Counted from the stretch's first letter, positions 24,749 through 33,569 are shown. The stretch: 64,000 bases of DNA from Rhabdothermincola salaria (GCF_021246445.1 NZ_JAJQXW010000004.1:219945-283944); one strand, 5' to 3'. Notes: generated from the sequence alone by a model not told the origin. Numbers and translations: made by a program.

Positions 24749-25585
24749 TCAGAAAAGGAACTCCTCGCCCGAGGCGCGCACGGTGACGTCGCTGATGGAG
24801 ATGCCCCAGGGCTGGTCGATGACCCAGACCACCTGGCGGGCGAGCTCCTCGGGGCTGATCGCCCAGTAACGGATGTCGTCGGGGTCGGTCATCTCGGCGG
24901 GCAGAGCGCCCTCCATCATCTGGCCGATGTGGCCCCAGTAGCTGTCGGCGTTCTGGCCAAGCAGCCCGACCACCGCGGCGCCGTTGACGATGGAACCGCC
25001 GAGACCGGTGCCGGGCACGCCGGTGGGCTTGACCGTGGTGACCTTGATCCGCCCCTGGGACTCGGCCCGCAGCGCCTCGCCGAGCACGTTGACCGCGGCC
25101 TTGGTGGCGGCGTACACGGCGGCGCCGACGGTGGGGGTGTTGCCGTAGATCGACGAGATGTTGACGACGTGGCCGTGGCCCTGCTCGAGCATCTGGTCGT
25201 GCACGGCGATGATGCCGTGCAGCACGCCCTTGAGGTTCACGTCGATGCACCGGTCCCAGGCCCCGGCGGCCTGGGCGTGGTCGGCGTAGAAGGCGAGCGG
25301 CATGATGCCGGCGTTGTTGACCATCACGTCGATGTGGCCATAGGAGTCGACCGCCTCACGGGCGAGCGCCTTCATCTGGCCGAGGTCGGTGACGTCGGCG
25401 GCGACCGCCCGGGCCTCGCCCCCCTGGGCGCGGATGGCCTCCACCGTGGCCGTGACGGCGGCGACATCGACGTCGGCGGCGACCACGCGCCCGCCGCGGG
25501 CCGAGACCATCTCGGCCACCAGGCGACCGAAGCCGCTGCCGGCCCCGGTGACGACGACGACCTTGTCCACCACGTGATCAGCCAT
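24749..25585 (-). CDS. SDR-family NAD(P)-dependent oxidoreductase
   Basis: A 278-residue classical short-chain dehydrogenase. The Rossmann motif is TGAGSGFG, the cofactor-side motif is NNAG, and the catalytic Ser-Tyr-Lys triad lies in ISSIYGNTPTVGAAVYAATK. The ADVDV segment after the second strand suggests NAD(H) preference. The C-terminal part after PTGVPGT is longer than the minimal fold and would form the substrate lid. A TAGCGT -10 lies six bases before the ATG. Its neighbours are an acyl-CoA dehydrogenase and an NTF2-like protein, pointing to lipid or sterol-like catabolism; the substrate is not known. Confidence 0.9.
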   Translation of the reverse strand: MADHVVDKVVVVTGAGSGFGRLVAEMVSARGGRVVAADVDVAAVTATVEAIRAQGGEARAVAADVTDLGQMKALAREAVDSYGHIDVMVNNAGIMPLAFYADHAQAAGAWDRCIDVNLKGVLHGIIAVHDQMLEQGHGHVVNISSIYGNTPTVGAAVYAATKAAVNVLGEALRAESQGRIKVTTVKPTGVPGTGLGGSIVNGAAVVGLLGQNADSYWGHIGQMMEGALPAEMTDPDDIRYWAISPEELARQVVWVIDQPWGISISDVTVRASGEEFLF

Positions 25586-25591
25586 GCGCCG

Positions 25592-25597
25592 ACGCTA
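25592..25597 (-). promoter_or_regulatory. -10 element of SDR gene (leaderless)
   Basis: TAGCGT on the minus strand, six bases before the ATG at 25585. Confidence 0.5.
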
Positions 25598-25618
25598 CTG
25601 CGCAGGCCCCCGGCGCGG

Positions 25619-26797
25619 TCAGGAGCGGGGCACGTCGCTCCAGGGGCGGTCCTTGTCGACGCGGACGTCGCCGGGGAGGCCGAGGATGCGCTCGCCGAGG
25701 ATGTTGCGCATGACCTCGGAGGTCCCGCCCTCGATGGTGTTGGCCCGGCTGCGCAGGAACCGCGCCTGCGTGGTTCGGAACGCTCCCCCGCGACCCACGT
25801 CGTAGCTGCTGTAGAGCATCCCTTCGGCGCCCATGAGACCGAGGGCGAAGGCGTAGATCTCCTGGTTGAGCTCGGCCGACATCATCTTGCCGATCGAGCC
25901 CTCCGGCCCCGGCGTACCCACCCGTCGGGCGGCCGCCGCCCGCATGTTGGTGAGGCGCAACGCCTCGGCCCGGATCCAGAGGTCGACGAGCTGGTCACGC
26001 TCGACCGGACCCCCGCCGTACTTGTGCCACATGGCCACCGCCTCGGCGATGGTGCCGCTGCCCCGCGGCGGGGTGCCACCGCCGAGGGAGACCCGCTCGT
26101 TCATCAGCGTGGTGAGCGACACCCGCCAGCCCTCACCCACCTCGCCGAGGCGATGCGAGTCGGGGATCCGCACGTCGGTGAAGTACACCTCGTTGAACTC
26201 GGCGTCGCCGGTCATCTGGCGCAACGGGCGGACGTCGACGCCGGGGGCGTGCATGTCGACGACGAAGTAGGTCATGCCCTTGTGCTTGACCGCGTCGGGG
26301 TCGGTGCGGGCCAGCAGCATGCCGTAGCGGGAGACGTGCGCCAGGGTGGTCCACACCTTCTGGCCGTTCACGACCCACTCGTCGCCGTCGCGCACCGCTC
26401 GGGTCGACAGGGAGGCCACGTCGGAGCCGGCGCCGGGCTCGCTGAAGAGCTGGCACCAGATCTCCTCGCCGGTGAACAGCGGGCGCAGGTAGCGGTCGCT
26501 CAGCTCGTCGGCGCCGTGGCTCAGCACCGTGGGGGCACCCATGCCGTGCCCGATGGGGTTGCGGGCCCAGGCGTTGGGCCCGCCGGCGGCGGCGATGGCC
26601 TCGTCGATCTGCTTCTGGTGCTGGGGCGCGAGCCCGAGGCCGCCCTTGCCCACCGGGAAGTTGACCCAGGCCAGGCCGAGGTCGAACTGGGCTCCGAGGA
26701 ACGCCACCGGATCGCCCTTGGGATCGTTCTCGCCGAGCAGGCGGTCGATCAGGTCCTGCACCTGGGCGGCGTCGTTGGTCACATCGGTCGCAGTCAC
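25619..26797 (-). CDS. acyl-CoA dehydrogenase
   Basis: A 392-residue FAD-dependent acyl-CoA dehydrogenase that introduces the alpha-beta double bond of an acyl-CoA. The middle beta domain has WCQLFSEPGAGSDVASL and WVVNGQKVWTTLAH, both standard FAD/substrate motifs. The C-terminal helix has NTIEGGTSEVMRNILGERILGLP, which matches the flavin-binding end of the family. GTG at 26797 is used with a TACCCT -10 seven bases upstream. The N-terminal region (LGLAWVNFPVGKGGLGL) is typical of actinobacterial FadE proteins acting on bulky or ring substrates. The exact acyl group is unknown. Confidence 0.92.
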   Translation of the reverse strand: MTATDVTNDAAQVQDLIDRLLGENDPKGDPVAFLGAQFDLGLAWVNFPVGKGGLGLAPQHQKQIDEAIAAAGGPNAWARNPIGHGMGAPTVLSHGADELSDRYLRPLFTGEEIWCQLFSEPGAGSDVASLSTRAVRDGDEWVVNGQKVWTTLAHVSRYGMLLARTDPDAVKHKGMTYFVVDMHAPGVDVRPLRQMTGDAEFNEVYFTDVRIPDSHRLGEVGEGWRVSLTTLMNERVSLGGGTPPRGSGTIAEAVAMWHKYGGGPVERDQLVDLWIRAEALRLTNMRAAAARRVGTPGPEGSIGKMMSAELNQEIYAFALGLMGAEGMLYSSYDVGRGGAFRTTQARFLRSRANTIEGGTSEVMRNILGERILGLPGDVRVDKDRPWSDVPRS

Positions 26798-26804
26798 GGG
26801 CCCG

Positions 26805-26810
26805 AGGGTA
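26805..26810 (-). promoter_or_regulatory. -10 element of acyl-CoA dehydrogenase gene (leaderless)
   Basis: TACCCT on the minus strand, seven bases before the GTG at 26797. Confidence 0.5.
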
Positions 26811-26854
26811 GGCCCACCCGGAGGCCCGGTGCCCACCGGAGCGGGCCGGTGCGT

Positions 26855-27409
26855 TCAGTCGCCGGATCCGGCCCAGAAGCGACCCCAGGAGGGCCAGCTC
26901 TCCGGCACCGTGCCCCTCCCCCACGACCGCTCGGGCCAGTTGGCCGGCGACTGGTCGAGCGGGTTCTCGTCGCGGGGGACCCCGTAGAAGAGCTCGTGGA
27001 TGCGCCGCACGAAGAACCAACGGCCGTCACGGCGCTCGTACGTGTCGCGGTAGAGGATGGCCTGACGGATCATGCGGTGGTCCTCGACCACGTCGGCCAG
27101 GCAGTACACGCTGCCGGTGGCGTGGTCGGCGTCGACGAGGTCGACGACCTGGCTGGTGACATGGAGCATCGACGGACCGATGGCGCCCAGCGACGCCCGG
27201 AACGACTCGGCCAGCGCCTCGCGACCCGTGCGCCGGCGACCCACCTGCACGTCGTCGACGAAGAGGGCGACCAGTCCCTCGATGTCCCGCGCGTCGATGG
27301 CCACCGCGTAGCGGGAGGCCAGGGCCCGGATCTGGTCGTGGGCCCACAGCGCGCGCACCAGGGCCTCGGGGTCGTCGCCGGAGGGTGGGGAGGAGGACAG
27401 GTCGGCCAT
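26855..27409 (-). CDS. NTF2-like/SnoaL-family protein
   Basis: A 184-residue protein with the cone-shaped NTF2-like fold. The helix ALWAHDQIRALASRYAVAIDARDIEGLVALFVDDVQV and the strand series ending RDTYERRDGRWFFVRRIHELF are standard for SnoaL-like polyketide cyclases, dehydratases and related isomerases. The acid-base pair cannot be assigned confidently. A C-terminal Trp/Pro-rich tail of about 40 residues follows the fold. A TAGCGT -10 lies six bases before the ATG, and the upstream region is occupied by a 25-bp tandem repeat array shared with the divergent LLM gene. Confidence 0.85.
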   Translation of the reverse strand: MADLSSSPPSGDDPEALVRALWAHDQIRALASRYAVAIDARDIEGLVALFVDDVQVGRRRTGREALAESFRASLGAIGPSMLHVTSQVVDLVDADHATGSVYCLADVVEDHRMIRQAILYRDTYERRDGRWFFVRRIHELFYGVPRDENPLDQSPANWPERSWGRGTVPESWPSWGRFWAGSGD

Positions 27410-27415
27410 GGGCCA

Positions 27416-27421
27416 ACGCTA
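27416..27421 (-). promoter_or_regulatory. -10 element of NTF2-like gene (leaderless)
   Basis: TAGCGT on the minus strand, six bases before the ATG at 27409 and six bases from the edge of the tandem repeat array. Confidence 0.55.
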
Positions 27422-27427
27422 GAGCGG

Positions 27428-27572
27428 AGCCCAGGGTGGGACCCTCCACGACAGCCCAGGGTGGGACCCTCCACGACAGCCCAGGGTGGGACCCTCCACG
27501 ACAGCCCAGGGTGGGACCCTCCACGACAGCCCAGGGTGGGACCCTCCACGACAGGACAGCCCAGCGTGGGAC
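27428..27572. repeat. 25-bp tandem repeat, five perfect copies plus one partial
   Basis: The unit begins AGCCCAGGGTGGGACCCTCC and is repeated at 27428, 27453, 27478, 27503 and 27528 without a mismatch. After five extra bases a diverged partial copy runs 27558-27572. Each unit contains the dyad AGGGT-GGG-ACCCT. There are no spacers, so this is not a CRISPR. The array fills the space between two divergent -10 elements. Confidence 0.97.
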
Positions 27573-27597
27573 GCCGGCCGACCGGGGACCGGATCAC

Positions 27598-27603
27598 TAG
27601 CCT
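27598..27603 (+). promoter_or_regulatory. -10 element of LLM gene (leaderless)
   Basis: TAGCCT, eight bases before the ATG at 27612. Confidence 0.55.
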
Positions 27604-27611
27604 CGCCCCCG

Positions 27612-28577
27612 ATGACGACCACCCCACCGTTCGCGCCCGGCTCGATCTCGCTGCGGCTCTACCCCCACAACGAGCTCGACGCCCCGGCGATCGTCGAGCA
27701 CCTGTGCGCCATGGCGGCGCGGGCCATCGACGTCGGCTTCGACGGCGTCATGACCAGCGAGCACCACGGCGGCTTCGCCGGCTACCTCCCCAACCCGCTC
27801 CAGGTCACCGGCTTCCAGTTGGCCGCCATGGACGACGGGTGGGCCGCCCCGTGCCCGCTGCTCATGCCGCTGCGCCCGGTCGGCCTGCTGGCCGAGGAGG
27901 TGGCCTGGCTCGACGCCCGCTTCCCCGGCCGGGTGGGGCTGGGGGTGGGGCCCGGGTCGCTCGAGTTGGACTTCACCGTCGTGGACATGGAGCTGTCCGA
28001 GGCCGTGCCCCGGTTCAAGGCCGACCTCCCCCGCCTGGCGGCGATGCTGCGAGGCGCCGACCTGGGTGTGCTGGAGGGCGACCGAGCGCTCGCCGGCCTC
28101 GCCGCCGACGGCCGCCGCATCCCGATGCTCACCACCGCCATGAGCCCCGCCGCCGCCCGACGGGCGGCGTCGGTCGGCGCCGGCGTCCTCTACGACGGAG
28201 CCAGCGTGCTGAGCCGCCTGCGCCGCCTCTCCGACGAGCACCGCGCCGCCGGCGGCACCGCCCCTCGGGTGCTGCTGCGTCGGGTGTGGATCGGCGAGCC
28301 TCCCGAGGAGGCGTTCGCCGCCCAGTTCGAGGTGTACCAGGGCTACACGCCCGCCGAACGCCAGAGCCACTGGGAGGGATCGGGCTGGATGACCGGCGAC
28401 GACCCCGCGGCCATCGCTCAGGAGCTGGCCACCGCCGTCCACGAGTCCGGCAGCGACGCCCTGAACCTGCGCATCCACGCCCCCGGCATCGCCGCCGAAC
28501 GGGCCCACGAGCAGATCGAGGTGCTCGGCGCCGAGCTGCTCCCCCGACTCCGACCCCTGCTCGCCGCCGGAGGCTGA
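27612..28577 (+). CDS. LLM-class flavin/F420-dependent oxidoreductase
   Basis: A 321-residue luciferase-like TIM-barrel oxidoreductase. The start SLRLYPHNEL, the GFDGVMTSEHHGG motif and the GRVGLGVGPGS cofactor-side segment match the LLM family, in which actinobacterial members often use F420. The deduced protein ends with helices GIAAERAHEQIEVLGAELLP. The ATG at 27612 is preceded by a TAGCCT -10 with no ribosome site. It is followed four bases later by the GH36 gene. Whether it binds FMN or F420, and its substrate, cannot be told from the sequence. Confidence 0.88.
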   Translation: MTTTPPFAPGSISLRLYPHNELDAPAIVEHLCAMAARAIDVGFDGVMTSEHHGGFAGYLPNPLQVTGFQLAAMDDGWAAPCPLLMPLRPVGLLAEEVAWLDARFPGRVGLGVGPGSLELDFTVVDMELSEAVPRFKADLPRLAAMLRGADLGVLEGDRALAGLAADGRRIPMLTTAMSPAAARRAASVGAGVLYDGASVLSRLRRLSDEHRAAGGTAPRVLLRRVWIGEPPEEAFAAQFEVYQGYTPAERQSHWEGSGWMTGDDPAAIAQELATAVHESGSDALNLRIHAPGIAAERAHEQIEVLGAELLPRLRPLLAAGG

Positions 28578-28581
28578 CCCG

Positions 28582-30387
28582 GTGCGCCTGGTCGTCGACC
28601 GCATCGAGGTGCCCGGCGCCGGGCGGGTGCGCCTCAGCGGTCCGGGCGGGCCCGGCGGCGGGCTCGAGGGTCTGGCCACGTCGCTCTCCGGCCCGGCACC
28701 GTGGCCGGCGGAGCTGTTGCCGTCCGGGGCCGAGGGCGAGCGCTGGAGCTGGCGCATCGTCGAGGACGCCGGCGCACCCCGGGCCGTGCGGCGCGCCGCC
28801 CTCGTGTTCCGTCTCGTCGACGTCGTCGGCCCCGTGCGGATGTTCCGCCACGGCTACCAGTCGTGGAGCCCGTGCGGCACCGCCGTCTTCGGCCGTGACC
28901 GCGACCCGTCGCTGGCCGCCGGTTCGCTCGAGCTGGTCCGGGGGGTGCACCAGGCCGACCAGAGCGTCGTCGACGACCCCCAGGAGCTGCGCTCCGAGTG
29001 GGTGACGGTGCTGGCCGACAGCCGTGGAGAGGCGGTGCTCGTCGGAGCCGACGGCGGCACCGAGCACGACACCACCTTCCGGCTCCGGTCCGGCGAGGCC
29101 GACCCCGAGCTGTGGTGCGAGGCCTTCCTCGGCGACCTGGTGCTCGGCCCCGACGAGGTCCGCTCGTTCCACGACCTGGTGGTCGCCGCCGGCCTCCCGG
29201 CCGAGGACCTGCTGGCGGCCTGGGCCCGCCTCGCCGGCCGCGTCGGCGGGGCCCGCACGGACGCGCCCTTCCAAGTCGGGTGGTGCAGCTGGTACCAGTA
29301 CTTCCACGACGTCACCGAAGGCGACATCGTGGCCAACCTCGACCGGGCAGGCGACTGGCCCTTCGACGTCGTGCAGGTCGACGACGGCCACCAGCGCGCC
29401 ATCGGCGACTGGCTGGTCACCAACGACCGCTTCCCCAGCGGCCTCGAGGCCATGGCCGCCCGCATCCGGGATGCGGGGCACCGCCCCGGCATCTGGCTGG
29501 CGCCGTTCCTCGCCGCCCCCGACTCAGAGGTGGCCACGACCCATCCCGACTGGCTGGCCCGGTTCCCCGACGGCTCCCCGCTCATCACCATGTTCAACCC
29601 GCCGTGGGGCGGCGGCCTCGACGGGTTCATGTACGGCCTCGACACCAGCCATCCGGAGGTGCTGGCCCACCTCGAGGCGGTGGCCGCCACGCTCGTGCAC
29701 GCGGGCTTCACCTACCTGAAGCTGGACTTCACGTTCAGCCCTTCCTTCGACGGCGTCTGGCACGACCGCTCCCTGACCCCCGCCCAGCGGGTGCGCGCCG
29801 GGTTCGACGCCGTCCGCGCCGGCGCCGACCGGGCGGCCCGGATCGCCGCCCCCGACGAGGGGGCCTTCCTCCTGGGCTGCGGAGCGCCGCTGGCCCACGT
29901 GGTGGGGGTCGTCGACGGCAACCGCATCGGTGCCGACGTCGCCCCCTCCTGGCCGGTCGAACCCGCCACCGAGCCGCTGGCCGGCTACGTCGAGAGCCAA
30001 CCCTCCACGGCCAACGCCTGGCGCAACACCGCGGCTCGCAGCTCCATGCACCGCCGACTCTGGCTCAACGACCCCGACTGCGTGATGTTGCGCACCGACC
30101 ACACCGCCCTCGGTGAGACGGCGGCCACCACCTGGGCCCACGCCGTCGGCGTGTCGGGAGGCATGGCGTTGGTGTCCGACGACCTGGCGTTGCTCGGCCC
30201 CGACGCCCGGCGGCTGTTCGACGAGGTCATCGCCCTGGGTCGCATCGCCGACGACGCCGCCCGGGCGGGGTCGCCACCCCGACCACCGGGCCTGATGGCC
30301 GCCGAGGCACCCGAACGGTTGTCGTCGGCCGCCGGTTCTCTCGTGGTGGAGGTCCCGACCGGCCGCTCCCGCCTCGACCGAGGCTGA
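28582..30387 (+). CDS. alpha-galactosidase-like glycoside hydrolase, GH36 family
   Basis: A 601-residue retaining glycosidase. Residues 1-220 are a beta-sandwich domain with HGYQSWSPCG, and residues about 230-530 the TIM barrel with VGWCSWYQYF and FDVVQVDDGHQ. The probable nucleophile is the aspartate of YLKLDF, and the acid/base aspartate lies in the DGNRIGADV region. No signal peptide is present, so it acts in the cytosol on imported oligosaccharide or on a glycosylated metabolite. GTG at 28582 has GGAGG nine bases upstream and follows the LLM stop by four bases, suggesting co-transcription. Substrate preference within GH36 is open. Confidence 0.88.
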   Translation: MRLVVDRIEVPGAGRVRLSGPGGPGGGLEGLATSLSGPAPWPAELLPSGAEGERWSWRIVEDAGAPRAVRRAALVFRLVDVVGPVRMFRHGYQSWSPCGTAVFGRDRDPSLAAGSLELVRGVHQADQSVVDDPQELRSEWVTVLADSRGEAVLVGADGGTEHDTTFRLRSGEADPELWCEAFLGDLVLGPDEVRSFHDLVVAAGLPAEDLLAAWARLAGRVGGARTDAPFQVGWCSWYQYFHDVTEGDIVANLDRAGDWPFDVVQVDDGHQRAIGDWLVTNDRFPSGLEAMAARIRDAGHRPGIWLAPFLAAPDSEVATTHPDWLARFPDGSPLITMFNPPWGGGLDGFMYGLDTSHPEVLAHLEAVAATLVHAGFTYLKLDFTFSPSFDGVWHDRSLTPAQRVRAGFDAVRAGADRAARIAAPDEGAFLLGCGAPLAHVVGVVDGNRIGADVAPSWPVEPATEPLAGYVESQPSTANAWRNTAARSSMHRRLWLNDPDCVMLRTDHTALGETAATTWAHAVGVSGGMALVSDDLALLGPDARRLFDEVIALGRIADDAARAGSPPRPPGLMAAEAPERLSSAAGSLVVEVPTGRSRLDRG

Positions 30388-30394
30388 CCGGAGT

Positions 30395-32269
30395 TCAGAC
30401 GATGAGGTCGCCGACGTCGCCGCGGACCAGCGTGCGGTACAGCTCGGCGTAGAGGCCCTCGGCGGCGAGCAGCTCCTCATGGCGCCCGGACTCCACCAGG
30501 CGCCCACGGTCGATCACCAGGATCTTGTCGGCGCTGCGGATGGTGGACAGGCGATGGGCGATCACGAGGGCGGTGCGACCCTCGAGCGCGGTGGCCAGCG
30601 CCTGTTGCACGAGCGACTCGTTCTCGCTGTCGAGGTGGCTGGTGGCCTCGTCGAGCACCACCACCGCTGGGTCCTTCACCAGCATCCGGGCGATGGCGAG
30701 GCGTTGCTTCTCGCCGCCGGACAGCCGGTAGCCCCGCTCGCCGACGACGGTGTCGTAGCCCTCGGGCAGGGCGGTGATGACCTCGTGGATCTGGGCCGCC
30801 CGGCAGGCGCCGATCAGCTCGGCGTCGGTGGCGTCGGGACGCGCGTAGCGCAGGTTGGAGGCCACCGTGTCGTGGAAGAGGTGCGGGTCCTGGCTGACCA
30901 CCCCGACCGCGTCGCGCAGCGAGTCGAGGGTGAGGTCGCGAACGTCGTGGCCGTCGATGCGCACGGCACCGCCGGTCACGTCGTACAGGCGGGGCACCAG
31001 CGAGCTGAGCGTCGTCTTGCCCGCGCCCGAGGGGCCCACCAGGGCGACCAGCTGGCCCGGTTCGACGCTGACGGTGACGTCGTGGAGCACCTCGACACCG
31101 ACCTGGTCGTCGAGGTCCGTGCCCGGGGCCTCGAGCGACGCCAACGACACCTGGCTGGCGGCCGGGTACCGGAACGAGACGTGGTCGAACTCGATGCCTC
31201 CCTTGGGGGCCTCGAGGGCCACCGCCCCGTCGCGATCGGTGATGGGGTTGGGCAGGTCGAGCACCTCGAAGACCCGGTCGAACGACACGAGGGCGGTCAT
31301 CACGTCGACCCGGGCGTTGGAGAGCCCCGTGAGCGGGGCGTAGATGCGAGCGACCAACGCGGCGAGGGCGACCATGGTGCCCAGCGTGATGGTGCCGCTG
31401 ATGACCAGTTGGCCGCCGAACCAGTAGACGAGGGCCGTGCCGATGGCCCCCACGAGCGTGAGCGCGATGAAGAACGTGCGCCCGTACATGGCGCTGCGGA
31501 TGCCGATGTCGCGCACCCTCCCGGCGCGCGACGAGAACTCCGTCGACTCGCGCGAGCGATGCCCGAAGAGCTTGACCAGCAGGGCACCCGACACGTTGAA
31601 GCGCTCGGTCATGGTGGTGTTCATCGAGGCGTTGAGGTCGAACCCCTCCCGGGTCATGGCCGAGAGGCGCCGGCCGACCCGTTTGGCCGGGATGATGAAG
31701 ATCGGGAGGACGACGAGGGTCATCAGCGTGAGGCGCCATTCGAGGGCCAACATGGCCGCCAGCGTGGTGACGAGCACGATGACGTTGGACACCACCGACC
31801 CGAGCGTGGTGGTGACGGCGCGCTGGGCACCGATGACATCGTTGTTGAGTCGACTCATCAGCGCACCGGTCTGGGTGCGGGTGAAGAAGGCGATCGGCAT
31901 GGCCGACACGTGGTCGAAGAGCTTCACCCGCAGGTCGTAGATGACCCCCTCGCCGATGCGGGCCGAGTACCAACGTTCGACGAACGACAAGGCGGCCGCG
32001 GTGAGGGCGGCTCCGACGATGAGGGCCGCCAGCAGGTGCAGGGCGCTGCGGTCGCCCTCGGGGATGGCCTGGTCGATGATGCGCCGCAGCAGCAACGGCG
32101 GCACCAGCTCGAGCAGGGCCTGCACGACGATGACGCCGATGAACCCGACGATGGCGCCCGTGTAGGGCCGGGCGAACGAGAGGACCCGGCGCATGGTGCG
32201 GCGGCCGAGCTTGACGCCCTTGACCCGGTCGGGGTCCGAGCCCATCAGCATGTGGGGGGACTGGTGCAT
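30395..32269 (-). CDS. ABC exporter, fused permease-ATPase
   Basis: A 624-residue half-transporter. Residues about 30-330 hold six membrane helices of the type I exporter fold. The nucleotide-binding domain has Walker A GPSGAGKTT, the Q-loop SQDPHLFHDTVASNL, signature LSGGEKQR, Walker B VVVLDEATSHLD and switch His in IAHRLSTIRSAD. It would act as a homodimer or with another half. ATG at 32269 is preceded by a TAGCCT -10 ten bases upstream. A longer open frame extends upstream but runs through a tRNA gene, so it is rejected. Substrate class is not predictable; lipids or drugs are typical. Confidence 0.93.
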   Translation of the reverse strand: MHQSPHMLMGSDPDRVKGVKLGRRTMRRVLSFARPYTGAIVGFIGVIVVQALLELVPPLLLRRIIDQAIPEGDRSALHLLAALIVGAALTAAALSFVERWYSARIGEGVIYDLRVKLFDHVSAMPIAFFTRTQTGALMSRLNNDVIGAQRAVTTTLGSVVSNVIVLVTTLAAMLALEWRLTLMTLVVLPIFIIPAKRVGRRLSAMTREGFDLNASMNTTMTERFNVSGALLVKLFGHRSRESTEFSSRAGRVRDIGIRSAMYGRTFFIALTLVGAIGTALVYWFGGQLVISGTITLGTMVALAALVARIYAPLTGLSNARVDVMTALVSFDRVFEVLDLPNPITDRDGAVALEAPKGGIEFDHVSFRYPAASQVSLASLEAPGTDLDDQVGVEVLHDVTVSVEPGQLVALVGPSGAGKTTLSSLVPRLYDVTGGAVRIDGHDVRDLTLDSLRDAVGVVSQDPHLFHDTVASNLRYARPDATDAELIGACRAAQIHEVITALPEGYDTVVGERGYRLSGGEKQRLAIARMLVKDPAVVVLDEATSHLDSENESLVQQALATALEGRTALVIAHRLSTIRSADKILVIDRGRLVESGRHEELLAAEGLYAELYRTLVRGDVGDLIV

Positions 32270-32279
32270 GAGACCCGCC

Positions 32280-32285
32280 AGGCTA
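32280..32285 (-). promoter_or_regulatory. -10 element of ABC exporter gene (near-leaderless)
   Basis: TAGCCT on the minus strand, ten bases before the ATG at 32269. Confidence 0.5.
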
Positions 32286-32339
32286 CGGCGGGCTGACCCG
32301 GACCACGCCACCGGGCGGGCGCGTGGTCGAGGCGTTGAG

Positions 32340-32429
32340 TGGCGGAGAGTGTGGGATTCGAACCCACGGTGACCCGAAGGCCACAACGGCTTTCGAGGCC
32401 GCCCCATTCGTCCGCTCTGGCAACTCTCC
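32340..32429 (-). tRNA. tRNA-Ser (CGA)
   Basis: A 90-base class II tRNA with 7-bp acceptor stem GGAGAGT/ACTCTCC, G73 and an encoded CCA. The anticodon loop CTCGAAA gives CGA (32395-32393). A long variable arm and TTCGAAT T-loop are present. Confidence 0.97.
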
Positions 32430-32560
32430 GCCGTCGACACTAGCGGCGCCCGTCGGGACCGGTCGAAACCGGTTCGCTCCGCATCCGACCCGTCCACCCA
32501 GGCGGCGGGGGCACCCGGACCAGCGGTCGCAGGACGGCGGGGCGGGATCGACGTGAAGGC

Positions 32561-33013
32561 TCAGCGGCGCTCGGCGAAGAACGCCGTGAGCAACGCCGCG
32601 CACTCGGCGGCGCGCACGTCGATGGTGGTGGCGAACTCGTGGTTCAGCCGGGGATCGCTGCCGAGGTGGTAGAGCGAGCCGCAGGCCCCCGCCTTCAGGT
32701 CACGAGCACCGAACACCAGCCGGCCGATGCGAGCGTTGACCAGGGCCCCGGCGCACATGGCGCACGGTTCGAGGGTCACCACGAGGGTGGCGTCGGAGAG
32801 CCGCCACCGGCCCAGGGCCTCGGCGGCGTCGCGAAGCGCCAGGACCTCGGCGTGGGCGGTGGGATCGCCGAGGAGCTCCCGCTCGTTGTGGCGCGCCGCG
32901 ACCACCGCACCGTCGACCACCACCAGCGCACCCACCGGCACGTCACCGTGGGCGAGGGAGCGCTGCGCCTCGGCGAGGGCCAGGCCCATCAGGTCGTCGT
33001 CGGTGGGGGGCAC
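32561..33013 (-). CDS. tadA: tRNA-specific adenosine deaminase
   Basis: A 150-residue zinc deaminase that converts A34 to inosine in tRNA-Arg. The zinc and catalytic residues are His54 and Glu56 in TAHAEVLAL and Cys84 and Cys87 in EPCAMCAGA. NARIGRLVFGARDLKAGACGS and LNHEF match TadA rather than other cytidine deaminases. It starts with GTG at 33013. It lies between two tRNA-Ser genes, close to the SRP RNA and dnaX, as in many actinobacteria. Confidence 0.95.
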   Translation of the reverse strand: MPPTDDDLMGLALAEAQRSLAHGDVPVGALVVVDGAVVAARHNERELLGDPTAHAEVLALRDAAEALGRWRLSDATLVVTLEPCAMCAGALVNARIGRLVFGARDLKAGACGSLYHLGSDPRLNHEFATTIDVRAAECAALLTAFFAERR

Positions 33014-33030
33014 GGCGGACGACGGAGCCC

Positions 33031-33501
33031 TCAGGGCGTCCGGGACTCGAGGATGGCCATGACCTCACGCAGCCGATCGGCATGCTTGGTCTCCTCGCGC
33101 CCGTTGAGGCGCAGCAGCCGGGCCACCTCCGGGTCGTCCTCGTGGTCGGCCCACCCCTGGTAGCCGGCGTCGCCGTCGATCTCGCCGGCCACGATGAGCG
33201 GCAGCATGGCCGGATCGATGGGATCGGGGAGGTCGATCTGGAGGGGCTCGGACAGCTCCGGCGGGGCCTCGTAGCCCTCGCCCACCTTCAGCTCGAGGGC
33301 CCGCAGGACCCGGCGGGCGTGGCCCGCTTCCTCCCGGCCGTTGCGCCGCAGGAGCACCGCGGCCTCCTCGTCGCCGATGCGGTCGGCGAGCACGTCGTAG
33401 AACGCCACCCCGCTGTTCTCGAGGCGCACCAGGAGCTCCATGTCGGCCACGTCGAGACGTTCGACGGCGGCCAGCTGGAGCGAGGCGGAGAGGAAGTCCA
33501 T
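33031..33501 (-). CDS. ferritin-like/rubrerythrin-type protein
   Basis: A 156-residue helical protein with two copies of the sequence NGREE-x-x-HA: NGREEAGHA and NGREETKHA. With upstream glutamates (VRLENSG, AGEIDGDAG) these form the E-x-x-H carboxylate-histidine set of a ferritin-like di-iron four-helix bundle. There is no rubredoxin tail. A peroxidase or oxidase role against reactive oxygen is known for relatives, but here it is inference. ATG at 33501 excludes an upstream open frame that would cross tRNA-Ser. No clear ribosome site is seen. Confidence 0.8.
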   Translation of the reverse strand: MDFLSASLQLAAVERLDVADMELLVRLENSGVAFYDVLADRIGDEEAAVLLRRNGREEAGHARRVLRALELKVGEGYEAPPELSEPLQIDLPDPIDPAMLPLIVAGEIDGDAGYQGWADHEDDPEVARLLRLNGREETKHADRLREVMAILESRTP

Positions 33502-33542
33502 GGCGCCATCATGGTCCACATCGCCCGGCGCCGGACGCGAAG

Positions 33543-33565
33543 AACCCGCCTCGTCGAGGCGGGTT
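33543..33565 (-). terminator. intrinsic terminator after tRNA-Ser (GGA)
   Basis: A perfect 10-bp stem (33543-33552 with 33556-33565) and GTC loop, read on the minus strand and followed by TTCTTCG. Confidence 0.75.
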
Positions 33566-33569
33566 CCGG

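Noticed and set aside
27428..27572. CRISPR array
   Set aside because: The repeats are contiguous with no spacers, there are no cas genes, and the unit is too short and lies in a promoter gap.
30395..32497. Longer start for the ABC exporter
   Set aside because: The upstream extension runs through the tRNA-Ser (CGA) gene, and a better start with a -10 element exists at 32269.
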